A stretch of 64,000 bases of DNA, taken from assembly GCF_037977235.1 (NCBI RefSeq), contig NZ_CP150276.1:4712001-4776000 (forward strand), written 5' to 3'. Position 1 is the stretch's first letter. The number at the start of each line of letters is the position of its first letter. Under the pieces are notes generated by a model. The model made no database searches and was not told the origin of the DNA. It saw only the letters and a list, made by a program, of their open reading frames with translations. Of this stretch, positions 53,099 through 62,408 are shown piece by piece. Made by a program: the position numbers and the translations under genes. The stretch is from Paenibacillus sp. FSL K6-0276. GTDB lineage: Bacteria > Bacillota > Bacilli > Paenibacillales > Paenibacillaceae.

Positions 53099-53473
53099 TT
53101 ATTTCTTGGATCCGTAATCTCCCATCTTGATTCCCCATACCGAATCCTTCTGATGGGCAGCAGCCTCCTTTAAACTTGGAAGTCTTACATCCTGAGGACA
53201 ATGCCGTTCCAAATACATCACAAAGGCCTTGCGAAGCCCAATCTCAGCATCCAGTTTATTAAGTTCGTTCGGGTGTTTCTCCATCTCGGCTAATTCTACT
53301 TCCCAACGGTATAAATCGCTTGCCTCAGATCGTTCCAACCGAACTTTTTCAGTCAGCTCCCGCAGCTCACGGTAGGCCTGTTTTACTTTTGAAGAGTACA
53401 GTTGTTTCTGATTCATAAAAGTTAAGAATGCGATAAGCAGCGCTAAACCTATCCATAAAATAACGTTATCCAT
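53099..53473 (-). CDS. Unrecognised small membrane-anchored protein
   Basis: A 124-residue protein. The start is ATG 53473, after GGGGGAGAAT; the longer frame to 53536 is not used. Residues 1-19 form one membrane helix (VILWIGLALLIAFLTFM). A strongly charged helical region likely to be coiled coil follows (YRELRELTEKVRLERSEASDLYRWEVELAEMEKH), and then a short tail (LERHCPQDVRLPSLKEAAAHQ). I do not recognise the family. It stands next to two other short genes of the same strand, each apparently separate. The topology suggests an N-terminal anchor with a cytoplasmic rod. Confidence 0.7.
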   Translation of the reverse strand: MDNVILWIGLALLIAFLTFMNQKQLYSSKVKQAYRELRELTEKVRLERSEASDLYRWEVELAEMEKHPNELNKLDAEIGLRKAFVMYLERHCPQDVRLPSLKEAAAHQKDSVWGIKMGDYGSKK

Positions 53474-53523
53474 ATTCTCCCCCCTACTTGGGCTATCCCT
53501 CCTAATTATACACACCAGAACGC

Positions 53524-53548
53524 AAAAATACCCCACAATGTGAGGTAT
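53524..53548 (-). terminator. Terminator after the 63-residue gene
   Basis: ATACCTCACA pairs with TGTGGGGTAT (one mismatch) and is followed on the minus strand by TTTTTGCG. It lies 19 nt after the stop codon. Confidence 0.75.
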
Positions 53549-53566
53549 CTGCCCTATCTTTTGTAT

Positions 53567-53758
53567 CTATACTTTTTTCATAATTTCATGCAGTTGACGT
53601 TTGTCTGCTTCTAGAGCTCGAGCCTGTGCTTCGATATCCTCCAGATCTGCCTCTGCTGCCGAAAACTCCACATCCTCTGATTTCGCCTCGTACAGCATTT
53701 TCATCTTCTCGGTCTTTGAGAATATTTGCGAGTTCTCTCTATCCATAGTATCGATCAT
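53567..53758 (-). CDS. Unrecognised 63-residue acidic helical protein
   Basis: A short protein rich in E, A, K and M, predicted wholly helical (YEAKSEDVEFSAAEADLEDIEAQARALEADKRQLHEIMKK). The heptad-like pattern suggests a coiled coil. GGGAGATG lies just before the ATG at 53758, partly overlapping candidate starts (MIDTM or the later MDREN). It is followed by a clear terminator, which supports it being transcribed. No family is recognised. Confidence 0.6.
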   Translation of the reverse strand: MIDTMDRENSQIFSKTEKMKMLYEAKSEDVEFSAAEADLEDIEAQARALEADKRQLHEIMKKV

Positions 53759-53788
53759 CTCCCTTCTATTTAATAATTAAGTAATTAT

Positions 53789-54148
53789 TCAAATCATCCC
53801 GCCTGCTTCTTCAATTAATCGTAATGCCTGATCATAGGACTCCGAATTCAAGATCACCGTAAGTAAAATATCTCTACCCGTCGGTCCTCCAACTCCGCCA
53901 TGACTCATCCCACTCGCGCTGGTATCAGCAGCAGCAAGTATGCCTGTGTGTGCACGCTCTGCAGTCATGGAGTCCATTCTGGCAACATTGCCTGTCACTG
54001 GGTTTACCCCTGAGCTAAAACTCGTGCCTCCATATCTACTGAAGCGATCAATGGAGATTTCAATGGCCCGAAGTGCATGGAGCTTACGAGCAACACCCTC
54101 CGCTTCTTCAGGACTTTTAAAATAAGCCAAAATAGATCTTTCCGACAT
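53789..54148 (-). CDS. Unrecognised conserved-looking 119-residue protein
   Basis: Starts SERSILAYFKSPEEAEGVARKLHAL, resembling the alpha/beta ferredoxin-like heads of small stress-associated proteins that begin with a strand and a helix. The middle (RYGGTSFSSGVNPVTGNVARMDSM) is Gly/Ser-rich. The C-terminus (RDILLTVILNSESYDQALRLIEEAGG) repeats the strand-helix theme, so two half-domains may form one fold. No signal peptide or membrane helix. The name and role are unknown. It is followed after 30 nt by the 63-residue gene, probably in one transcript. Confidence 0.7.
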   Translation of the reverse strand: MSERSILAYFKSPEEAEGVARKLHALRAIEISIDRFSRYGGTSFSSGVNPVTGNVARMDSMTAERAHTGILAAADTSASGMSHGGVGGPTGRDILLTVILNSESYDQALRLIEEAGGMI

Positions 54149-54433
54149 CTTATCCCCGCTCTCGCTTGAAATTCAGATATCTGTTGCATTCCTTTATATT
54201 GTCTTCATTTCGGTTTTTTTATGCCCTTTTTTTCTCATATTCAACTTATCTACTGGGAATTCGACATTTTCCTCAACGCTTCCCTGCAATATAGTGCTAA
54301 AGTTGTATATTCGATTTGAAGTTATAGCTGTAGAATAAATTTAATTTTCATAATTTTTTACATTTTACGTTGAGGAGGAGAACTACAGATACACATTGAC
54401 AATATAAAAATTCATTTGGGAGGATGAACTTAT

Positions 54434-57400
54434 TTGAAACGTACCTTTAAACACTCTATTCAAAGATTTGGTATTGGGGCGGCGAGCTTCGGACTGGCTG
54501 TTTCTGTCCTTTTTCCATCCGCTGCATTTGCGAACTCATCCCTTGAATCATCAACTAACCTAGTTAATAATGTACAGTCTCAAAGTGTGTCCCCGTATAA
54601 CTACGCGGGTGTGCTCAAAGGTTCAGCACCAGTATCCGTAATCGTGGAATTAACTAATAAACCAGTCAGTGTGTATGAAAATGAGGCTAAAACTTCTTCT
54701 TTACGATCCTCAGTCTCCATACAACGTAGTAAAATTATCTCAGAGCATAAAAGCTTTATTTCCTCAGCGCAGAAAATTGATGCCGACATCGGTTTTGAAT
54801 ACAGTGAGATTTTTAACGGATATTCCATTACACTGCCAGCCAATCAAGTTAACAAGCTGTTAGAGCTTCCGGGTGTTGCGGCTGTTTATCCAAATGATGA
54901 AGTACATGCGTTAGCAGACAGTGTTGAGGTAGCAACTTTGCCTGTTACACGTTCCTATTCAGACAGTGACAAACTTATAGGTGCGGATAAACTACATGAT
55001 TTAGGTTACACAGGAGAAGGGGTACAGGTAGCGGTTGTCGATACCGGCATCGATAAAAAGCACCCTTTATTAAAGGGTAATTATAAGGGCGGTTACGATG
55101 TCTATGATCAGGATGATGATCCGTCAGAAACACCTCCTGATGCTAATTACCCTCCAAAAGCAGGTAACCCTTACGAAACCTCGCATGGCACTCACGTAGC
55201 CGGTACAATTTTAGATGTTGCGCCTGAGGTAGATTTGTACGCGTATCGCGTACTTGGCCCCTATGGTTCCGGGCCCACAGCGGTTGTAATCGCGGGTATT
55301 GAGAAAGCGGTCGCTGATGGAGCAGATATAATTAACCTCTCATTGGGCTCTGATGTCAACCAAAGCTATTCCGCAAGTTCAATCGCGATAGACAACGCCA
55401 TAAAATCGGGCGTGAATGTTGTTGTTGCCGCCGGTAACGCTGGACCGGTTGTAGGAACATTGGGCGAACCCGCTGGATCCCAACTCGCCCTTAGTGTAGG
55501 CGCTTCTACTACCCCAGTGAATACCCCATTCTTTGATATTGGCGATGTCAAAAAAATTCCAGGGACATTAGCAACTTACTCCCCAGATTTAGTTGATAAT
55601 ACTGCTGGTAGTAAGATCGTTTACGCTGGTCTTGGGAGTCCTTCCGATTACACAAATTTGGATGTCAAAGATAAGGTAGTCCTCGTCGATCGAGGTGTGC
55701 TGAGTTTCGGAGAAAAATCTCTAAATGCCAAAGCAGCTGGAGCCAAGCTTGTCCTAATTGCTAATAATGCTGCTGGTGAAATCACTCCCACCCTCGGTGC
55801 GCCCGGGAATTACGTTCCTACCTACGGAATTACTCAAGCAGATGGCAAAAAGATAAAAGCTCAATTGGATGCTGCTAAAGATATCATCAGTTACTATATA
55901 GGGCTTGAAGTAAATCAGTTAGCAAACTTCAGCTCTATGGGTCCGGGGATGCCGGATTATCTAATAAAACCTGATGTTGTAGCGCCAGGGGTCAATATCA
56001 ACTCGACGATTCCTAGCTGGGATGGAAAATATGACCAACCTTTTGGCTTAAAAAGTGGCACTAGTATGGCAACCCCACATGTTGTAGGAGCTGTGGCTTT
56101 GTTACTGAGTAAAAACTCTGATCTTAAACCAAATGAAATTAAAGCGCTGCTGATGAACAATGCTGATCCTATTTTTAAGCGTGATGGAAATTCTTATTCT
56201 TTATATCAACAAGGTGCTGGATTAATTAATTTGGAGAAATCAGCAAAAGCTAAATCCATTGCTAAAGTCGGGGAGAGCTTAATTAGTGGCCTTCCAGGTA
56301 CTGTAGAAATCCCTTATTACACAGGTTCCTTGTCCTTTGGCCTGCTCCCAAAAGGAGCTAGCGTAACGAAATCAGTCTATGTAGAAGACTTTAAACAGTC
56401 TGGATCAAAATACACTCTGTCCACCAAATGGCTGACGGAAGCACCTAGTGATATTAGTATTGATATTGCACCAAACATCGTTACCTCAGGTGTAGATCAA
56501 TATGCACAATTTACACTGAAGGTATCTGACTCAGCAAAAGAGGGTGCATATGAGGGTATCCTGTTACTAACCTCTGGTACAGAAACTCTTCGTCTTCCCT
56601 TTAATGCACTTGTCGGCGATAAATTCAATTTAGAGCCTGTTAATCAACTTTCTTTTGAAAGTCCACAGATTTCTCCTAATGGGGATGGAAGATCAGACGA
56701 CACTACCTTTACCTTTTCTGTCAATGAAGAGCTGGATGGCATAAGTTTTGTAACCTCTTCAATAGATGCTCCTGCGACAGTTTTAGGTGAAGTTTATTCT
56801 ATCGATGAAAAGGTCTATCGTGGCATGTACGAGATTCCAAATTGGGATGGAACGTTAACAGACCTGAAGACCTCCGCCAAGTCTACTTTAGCAGATGGTC
56901 ACTACTACATTACTCCTGTGCTTCCCAATGGGCAACTGCTCGAGAAACAAAAGATCGAGTTCACAATTGATACAGAGAAGCCATTAGTTTCCGGCATCAC
57001 ACTTGAGGAGTATGAACGTGAGGCGCCAACCGATCCTGGTGCGGCACAAATTAGTGGTTTCATTGATGATGACCTAATGGCCCATTATATTTCCACCACA
57101 AACCCTATTGAAAACTGGTTTACCGTGTACGCCGAAGGTAAACATTATGATGGGAATACTTATAAATTCGGTGGAGTAATTGCTAGTAATGGTGCTTTTG
57201 CCATTGACGTTCCTGTTAATGAAGGGCTTAATGAGTACAAAATCTATGTGGTCGATAAAGTAGGCAATGGCGCAGACGACGATGATTATGCTCAGAGACT
57301 GCTTTATAGCACAGGGGATGGTACTTTCACTCTAACTCCATCTATTTCTGCAGCCACCATTGAATTAGGACAATCTGTGACTGTTGATTTAGGTTATTCA

Positions 57401-58921
57401 GTGACAGACGAGGTTTATGGCGTCTATGGGGCTTCATTCGCTGTCATTTACGACGATTCCCTTGAAACACCGGTAATCCAGCCAAGCGTACAACTGGCTA
57501 CTTATCAAGAGGAGCAATTCTCTAGTGTTCCACTTACAGAATACTCACAAACATATGATCTAGGAGACGGTCGCAAACTGACACAGTATAATGTTAATCT
57601 GTCAGGTGGTGCTTATCACGGCTCAGGCTCACTAGGCAAAATAACCTTCAAACCTACAGCAGCAGGAGCCTATTCCCTCGAGCTGTATGATGTGCAGATC
57701 TGGAATGATGCTACAACATCAACAATCCCATCTGGTTTGAGAACGGTAAGCGTAGCTGTTAAGACGCCTGAAACACCGACGCCAACACCTACACCAACTC
57801 CAACATCTGATTCGTATGTACCTACAGTAACCAGCACTCCCACTCCAGGACCTTCTTCGAAATCTGGGAAGCTAGTAGAGACAGCAGATCCAGCAGGTGG
57901 TAAGCCTTCAGCGGTGTTTAACATCTTAGACACTGCATTAGCCAATTCGATCCAGAATGCAAAAGATAAAACATCTGTACTTGATCTTAGCGATGTAAGC
58001 TTCAATAAATATAGCCAAGTTGTTGTTACTCTTACCCCGGCCCAAGCCGAACAGTTAAAGAAATCGGAGAATGCACTCCGCCTAAACGGCAGTGGATTCA
58101 ATGTACTTATTCCAGCGGCAACACTTCCGGATTTCAACAACAGCAATGGTTTGACCCTTACGATTAGCCTGACTGATGCGGGCAACACAGCTGTTTTAGC
58201 AGGTAGCTCAGCAGCAATAAATATCGGTTCTTCCATTCTAACCATCAAAAATGGTTGGACAACCGGAAAGCCGATCATCCTTCAACTTAATCTAAAAGCC
58301 GCCAGTCTACATGATACTCGAAAGACTGCCGCTTATGTAGAATCAAAAGATCATAAATGGTCCTACCTGCAACCTGGTTCTATCTCTAAAGAAGGTATTC
58401 TACAGTTTAACGTTACTGGTGACGGCTCTTACAGCGCAGCATCCCGAAATATAAGCTTTAAGGATATTGGCACACACTGGGCTCAAACCGATATCGAGGT
58501 CCTTGCTGCCCATGGTATCATTGCCGGCAAAGGAGCCGATGGCAGCTTTAAGCTTGCCGACACTTTAAATCAGGCAGAACTTCTAACGCTCTTCGACCGT
58601 CTACTTGGAAAAGGTGACACTTGGAGTACTCGCATCAAAGAAAGTGGATCTCGTGATGTGCTGACTCGCGAGGAAGCAGCCCTTATCATCGTTAAGGCTC
58701 TTGGTGCTGATCTTACAGTAGCCAAGATGCCTTTAAGCTTTAAGGATGCCGACAGCATCGCTGCGGAAGCACGCAACGCTGTAGCCTATGCTGTAAGCAA
58801 AGGTTATCTCAAAGGTGTTACTGCGGACAGCTTCAATCCACAAGGTACTCTGACTCGTGCACAGGCAGCAACGATTTTGAGCCGTGTGCTTGAGGACCTA
58901 CGTTCTTCGAACAACATCTAG
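54434..58921 (+). CDS. Large secreted S8 subtilisin-like protease with SLH domains
   Basis: A 1495-residue exported serine protease. A signal peptide (1-33, ending AAFA) and an I9-type propeptide (about 65-160) come first. The S8 catalytic domain has D203 (VVDTGID), H251 (SHGTH), N335 (AAGNAGP) and S544 (SGTSMATPH), with a PA domain inserted at about 385-490. Fn3-like and Ig-like strand-rich domains follow. A cohesin-like domain spans about 970-1110, and a TPTPTPTPT linker lies near 1114. Three SLH-type repeats at about 1342-1490 (FKDIGTHWAQ..., FKDADSIAAEARNAV...) should hold it on the cell-wall polymer. The start is TTG 54434, 10 nt after GGGAGG. Monocistronic, strong terminator. Confidence 0.95.
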   Translation: MKRTFKHSIQRFGIGAASFGLAVSVLFPSAAFANSSLESSTNLVNNVQSQSVSPYNYAGVLKGSAPVSVIVELTNKPVSVYENEAKTSSLRSSVSIQRSKIISEHKSFISSAQKIDADIGFEYSEIFNGYSITLPANQVNKLLELPGVAAVYPNDEVHALADSVEVATLPVTRSYSDSDKLIGADKLHDLGYTGEGVQVAVVDTGIDKKHPLLKGNYKGGYDVYDQDDDPSETPPDANYPPKAGNPYETSHGTHVAGTILDVAPEVDLYAYRVLGPYGSGPTAVVIAGIEKAVADGADIINLSLGSDVNQSYSASSIAIDNAIKSGVNVVVAAGNAGPVVGTLGEPAGSQLALSVGASTTPVNTPFFDIGDVKKIPGTLATYSPDLVDNTAGSKIVYAGLGSPSDYTNLDVKDKVVLVDRGVLSFGEKSLNAKAAGAKLVLIANNAAGEITPTLGAPGNYVPTYGITQADGKKIKAQLDAAKDIISYYIGLEVNQLANFSSMGPGMPDYLIKPDVVAPGVNINSTIPSWDGKYDQPFGLKSGTSMATPHVVGAVALLLSKNSDLKPNEIKALLMNNADPIFKRDGNSYSLYQQGAGLINLEKSAKAKSIAKVGESLISGLPGTVEIPYYTGSLSFGLLPKGASVTKSVYVEDFKQSGSKYTLSTKWLTEAPSDISIDIAPNIVTSGVDQYAQFTLKVSDSAKEGAYEGILLLTSGTETLRLPFNALVGDKFNLEPVNQLSFESPQISPNGDGRSDDTTFTFSVNEELDGISFVTSSIDAPATVLGEVYSIDEKVYRGMYEIPNWDGTLTDLKTSAKSTLADGHYYITPVLPNGQLLEKQKIEFTIDTEKPLVSGITLEEYEREAPTDPGAAQISGFIDDDLMAHYISTTNPIENWFTVYAEGKHYDGNTYKFGGVIASNGAFAIDVPVNEGLNEYKIYVVDKVGNGADDDDYAQRLLYSTGDGTFTLTPSISAATIELGQSVTVDLGYSVTDEVYGVYGASFAVIYDDSLETPVIQPSVQLATYQEEQFSSVPLTEYSQTYDLGDGRKLTQYNVNLSGGAYHGSGSLGKITFKPTAAGAYSLELYDVQIWNDATTSTIPSGLRTVSVAVKTPETPTPTPTPTPTSDSYVPTVTSTPTPGPSSKSGKLVETADPAGGKPSAVFNILDTALANSIQNAKDKTSVLDLSDVSFNKYSQVVVTLTPAQAEQLKKSENALRLNGSGFNVLIPAATLPDFNNSNGLTLTISLTDAGNTAVLAGSSAAINIGSSILTIKNGWTTGKPIILQLNLKAASLHDTRKTAAYVESKDHKWSYLQPGSISKEGILQFNVTGDGSYSAASRNISFKDIGTHWAQTDIEVLAAHGIIAGKGADGSFKLADTLNQAELLTLFDRLLGKGDTWSTRIKESGSRDVLTREEAALIIVKALGADLTVAKMPLSFKDADSIAAEARNAVAYAVSKGYLKGVTADSFNPQGTLTRAQAATILSRVLEDLRSSNNI

Positions 58922-58943
58922 TTGAACTACTTGTTTATATTTT

Positions 58944-58991
58944 AAAAAAGCTGTTCCAATGCATATCATCATGCATCGGAACAGCTTTTTT
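58944..58991. terminator. Bidirectional terminator between the S8 protease and dnaJ
   Basis: AAAAAAGCTGTTCC and ATGCAT pair with ATGCAT and GGAACAGCTTTTTT around a short loop, with U runs on both strands. It serves the converging protease and dnaJ transcripts. Confidence 0.92.
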
Positions 58992-59020
58992 TCATTTACT
59001 GTATTAATTAAGTTAGATTA

Positions 59021-60145
59021 TCAGTCCCCGCGGAACGCACGCTTCACACGATCAAAGAAGGATTGCTCATGCTCATGTGTGTTCTCTCCATTCAGAGAGG
59101 CGAACTGTCGTAACAAATCTTTTTGCTCATCATTCAGCTTGCTAGGTGTCACAACAATAACTCTTACATGCTGGTCACCTTGGCCAGATCCGCGTAGGCG
59201 CGGAACACCTTTGCCTTTGAGACGGAAGAAAGTGCCGGTCTGCGTTCCCGCAGGAATCTTCAGCTTCACTTTTTCTGTTAAAGTTGGAATCTCAATTTCA
59301 TCGCCCAGTGCTGCTTGTGCAAACGTAAGTGGAACTTCGCACATAATATCATCGTTCTCACGCACGAAGAAATCATGCGATTTAACACGGATAACAATAT
59401 ACAAGTCTCCAGCAGGACCGCCGCGTAAGCCGCCCTCTCCTTCGCCAGTCATGCGCAGCTGTGCACCGTCATCGACGCCGGCAGGAATGCGTACATGGAT
59501 CTTGCGCTGTTTCTTAACTTTACCCTGTCCGCTACAAGTCGTACATTTTTCCTTAATAATCTTACCTGTACCACTGCAATGCGAACAAGGACGGCGATTA
59601 CGCATCTGTCCAAGCGGTGTGTTCTGTACGAATTCCTGTTGTCCACTACCATGACAAGTGGAACAAGTCTCTGGTTTAGTACCCGGTTTAGCCCCGGAGC
59701 CGTAGCAGGTATCGCAAGTTTCCGTACGAGGAATAGTAATATCGGTTTCTTTACCGAATACCGCTTCCTTGAACTCAATGGTCATCGTATATTGCAAATC
59801 TCCACCGCGCTGCGGTGCGTTAGGATCACGACGTCCGCCGCCGCCAAAGAACATATCAAAGATATCGCCCAGTCCTCCGAAGTCGCCGCCACCGCCGCCT
59901 CCAAAGCCGCCCATACCCTGATTAGGATCAATATGACCATACTGGTCATATCTAGCCCGCTGTTGCCCATCGCTCAGAACATCATAAGCTTCTTTCACTT
60001 CTTTAAATTTAGCCTCGGCGTCACTAGCTTTGTTCACGTCTGGATGATACTGGCGCGCCAATTTCCGGTACGCTTTCTTCACCTCATCGTCTGAAGCATC
60101 TCTACTGAGGCCAAGCACTTCATAATAATCGCGTTTATCTGCCAC
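59021..60145 (-). CDS. dnaJ: Chaperone DnaJ
   Basis: Hsp40 co-chaperone that delivers substrates to DnaK and stimulates its ATPase. The J domain has HPD at residues 34-36. A Gly/Phe-rich linker follows (GGFGGGGGGDFGGLGDIFDMFFGGGGR). The zinc domain has four CxxCxGxG repeats (CDTCYGSG, CSTCHGSG, CSHCSGTG, CTTCSGQG). The start is GTG 60145, 7 nt after GGAGG; the frame to 60154 begins inside that site. Length 374. A roughly 357-nt gap with a repeat and a hairpin separates it from dnaK. Confidence 0.97.
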   Translation of the reverse strand: MADKRDYYEVLGLSRDASDDEVKKAYRKLARQYHPDVNKASDAEAKFKEVKEAYDVLSDGQQRARYDQYGHIDPNQGMGGFGGGGGGDFGGLGDIFDMFFGGGGRRDPNAPQRGGDLQYTMTIEFKEAVFGKETDITIPRTETCDTCYGSGAKPGTKPETCSTCHGSGQQEFVQNTPLGQMRNRRPCSHCSGTGKIIKEKCTTCSGQGKVKKQRKIHVRIPAGVDDGAQLRMTGEGEGGLRGGPAGDLYIVIRVKSHDFFVRENDDIMCEVPLTFAQAALGDEIEIPTLTEKVKLKIPAGTQTGTFFRLKGKGVPRLRGSGQGDQHVRVIVVTPSKLNDEQKDLLRQFASLNGENTHEHEQSFFDRVKRAFRGD

Positions 60146-60302
60146 TGCTTTCACCTCCGTACGTTACATACTCAATTTCCTTATACCTTATAAACCAAAC
60201 TGTCTACCACGTAAATCTAAGGGTCTGACCATCCGAATTTAACAGATGTTTATTCTTACCAATATCAGAAGGCGCATTCGCGAAGAGTGTGCACACTGAT
60301 AC

Positions 60303-60400
60303 AAGAAGAAACGACGTTGTTCTCCTTTACGGATGACAACCGTTTCTCGTAGAAATATAAGGATGTTATAGCTGCGCAGCATATAAATTCTTATATTTTT
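60303..60400. repeat. Two-hairpin dispersed repeat, copy D (dnaK-dnaJ gap)
   Basis: A diverged copy: first hairpin GAAACG..CGTTTC around CTCCTTTACGGATG, then AGAAATATAAG..CTTATATTT around a GCTGCGCAGC palindrome. Its second half matches half copy E. The rest of the 60146-60502 gap holds no gene. Confidence 0.8.
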
Positions 60401-60407
60401 ACAAAAG

Positions 60408-60446
60408 GAAAGTCAAAACACGGGATGACCCGGTTTTGACCTTCCC
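60408..60446 (-). terminator. Terminator or attenuator after dnaK
   Basis: GGAAGGTCAAAACCGGG pairs with CCCGTGTTTTGACTTTCC, with two mismatches and a 4-nt loop, followed on the minus strand by TTTTG. It starts 57 nt after the dnaK stop and would limit read-through into dnaJ. Confidence 0.8.
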
Positions 60447-60502
60447 TTCTTACAATATATAAGAATTTATCAGTTTCGCCCTATTACACTTATCGTCTAA
60501 GG

Positions 60503-62350
60503 TTACCCTTGATTCTTTTCTTCGTCAACAACCTCATAGTCTGCGTCAACTACATTGTCTTTCTTAGCAGCGCCTTCAGCAGCTCCAGCACCACCTTCAG
60601 CACCTTGCTCAGCTTGAGCAGCTTGCTCATACAGCTTCATGGACAACTGTTGTACGATTTCAGTCAATGCTTCTGTAGCCGCAGTGATTTCTTCCAGGTT
60701 GTCAGTTTCCAGTGCTGCTTTCACTTTATCTTTAGCTTCGTTTGCCTTTTCAACATCAGAAGCATCAGCTTTATCACCAAGGTCTTTGATTACTTTCTCA
60801 GTAGAATACACGAGTTGGTCAGCGCTGTTCTTCGCTTCTACCAGTTCTTTACGCTTACGGTCTTCCTCAGCGTGAAGCTCGGCATCCTTCATCATTTGTT
60901 CTACTTCTGCGTCGCTCAGACCGCTGGAAGAAGTGATAGTGATCTTTTGGCTCTTGTTAGTGCCTTTATCAGTTGCAGACACATTCACGATACCGTTGGC
61001 ATCAATATCGAAAGAAACTTCGATTTGTGGTACGCCACGTGGTGCTGGTGGAATCTCGTTCAGCATGAAGCGTCCCAATGTTTTGTTGCCATTCGCCATT
61101 TGACGCTCACCTTGTAGTACGTGAATCTCTACGCTAGGTTGGTTGTCAGCAAAGGTCGAGAATACTTGAGATTTACTTGTAGGAATCGTAGTGTTACGCT
61201 CGATCATCTTCGTAAACACGCCACCTGCAGTTTCGATACCGAGGGAAAGCGGAGTTACGTCGAGCAATACAACGTCCTTAACATCACCAGTCAATACACC
61301 AGCTTGAACAGCAGCACCAAGAGCTACGACTTCATCCGGATTCACACCTTTGTGTGGATCTTTACCTGTAAGCTTCTTAATTGCATCTTGTACAGCAGGG
61401 ATACGTGTAGAACCACCAACCAGAACGATTCTGGTAAGGTCAGCAGGCGTCATGCCAGCATCAGACAAAGCTTGACGAGTTGGTCCCAAAGTACGTTCTA
61501 CCAGACCAGCAGTGAGCTCATCAAACTTCGCACGAGTCAAGTTGATCTCCAAGTGCTGAGGTACTCCATCAACTACAGTGATGAACGGAAGAGAAATAGT
61601 AGTTGTCAGTACGCCCGACAATTCTTTCTTCGCTTTTTCAGCTGCATCTTTCAAACGTTGTACAGCAGATTTATCTTTGCTCAGATCAATGCCTTGCTCT
61701 TTCTTAAATTCGGATACCAGATGATCCATAACAACTTGGTCAAAGTCATCGCCACCAAGTTTGTTGTCGCCGCTTGTAGCTTTTACTTCAAAGAAGCCAT
61801 CGCCCAATTCCAAGATGGATACGTCGAACGTACCGCCACCAAGGTCATATACAAGGATGGTTTGATCTTCGGATTTCTCCAGACCGTATGCCAAAGCTGC
61901 AGCTGTTGGCTCGTTCACAATACGTAGAACTTCCAGACCTGCAATTTTACCTGCATCTTTAGTAGCTTGACGCTGGCTGTCATTGAAATAAGCAGGAACT
62001 GTGATAACTGCTTGAGTAACCGTTTGGCCAAGATATGCTTCTGCATCGGATTTCAGCTTTTGAAGAATCATCGCTGAAATTTCTTGTGGAGAGTAGTCTT
62101 TACCATCAATGCTTTCTTTGTGGTTCGTACCCATATGACGCTTAACAGAGCTGATCGTACGATCAGGGTTAGTAATTGCTTGGCGTTTAGCTGTTTCACC
62201 GACGATACGCTCGCCGTCTTTCTTAAAACCTACAACCGAAGGGGTTGTACGCGCGCCCTCTGGGTTTGGAATTACAACGGCTTCGCCGCCTTCCATTACG
62301 GCAACGCAAGAGTTCGTGGTTCCTAAGTCAATACCGATAACTTTACTCAC
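60503..62350 (-). CDS. dnaK: Chaperone DnaK (Hsp70)
   Basis: ATP-dependent Hsp70. The nucleotide-binding domain starts with VIGIDLGTTNSCVAVMEGGE. The second phosphate motif is ILVYDLGGGTFDVSIL, and VLVGGSTRIPAVQ is intact. The substrate-binding domain has TPLSLGIETAGGVF, and the helical lid ends in ADYEVVDEEKNQG. Length 615 is normal. It follows grpE after 215 nt that hold a two-hairpin repeat. Expression is presumably governed by HrcA/CIRCE upstream of hrcA, beyond this window. Confidence 0.98.
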   Translation of the reverse strand: MSKVIGIDLGTTNSCVAVMEGGEAVVIPNPEGARTTPSVVGFKKDGERIVGETAKRQAITNPDRTISSVKRHMGTNHKESIDGKDYSPQEISAMILQKLKSDAEAYLGQTVTQAVITVPAYFNDSQRQATKDAGKIAGLEVLRIVNEPTAAALAYGLEKSEDQTILVYDLGGGTFDVSILELGDGFFEVKATSGDNKLGGDDFDQVVMDHLVSEFKKEQGIDLSKDKSAVQRLKDAAEKAKKELSGVLTTTISLPFITVVDGVPQHLEINLTRAKFDELTAGLVERTLGPTRQALSDAGMTPADLTRIVLVGGSTRIPAVQDAIKKLTGKDPHKGVNPDEVVALGAAVQAGVLTGDVKDVVLLDVTPLSLGIETAGGVFTKMIERNTTIPTSKSQVFSTFADNQPSVEIHVLQGERQMANGNKTLGRFMLNEIPPAPRGVPQIEVSFDIDANGIVNVSATDKGTNKSQKITITSSSGLSDAEVEQMMKDAELHAEEDRKRKELVEAKNSADQLVYSTEKVIKDLGDKADASDVEKANEAKDKVKAALETDNLEEITAATEALTEIVQQLSMKLYEQAAQAEQGAEGGAGAAEGAAKKDNVVDADYEVVDEEKNQG

Positions 62351-62408
62351 AATAATTTGCCTCCTCTAAAGGTATATGGAGCATACGCTCATTTAAATTA
62401 TAAAAATA

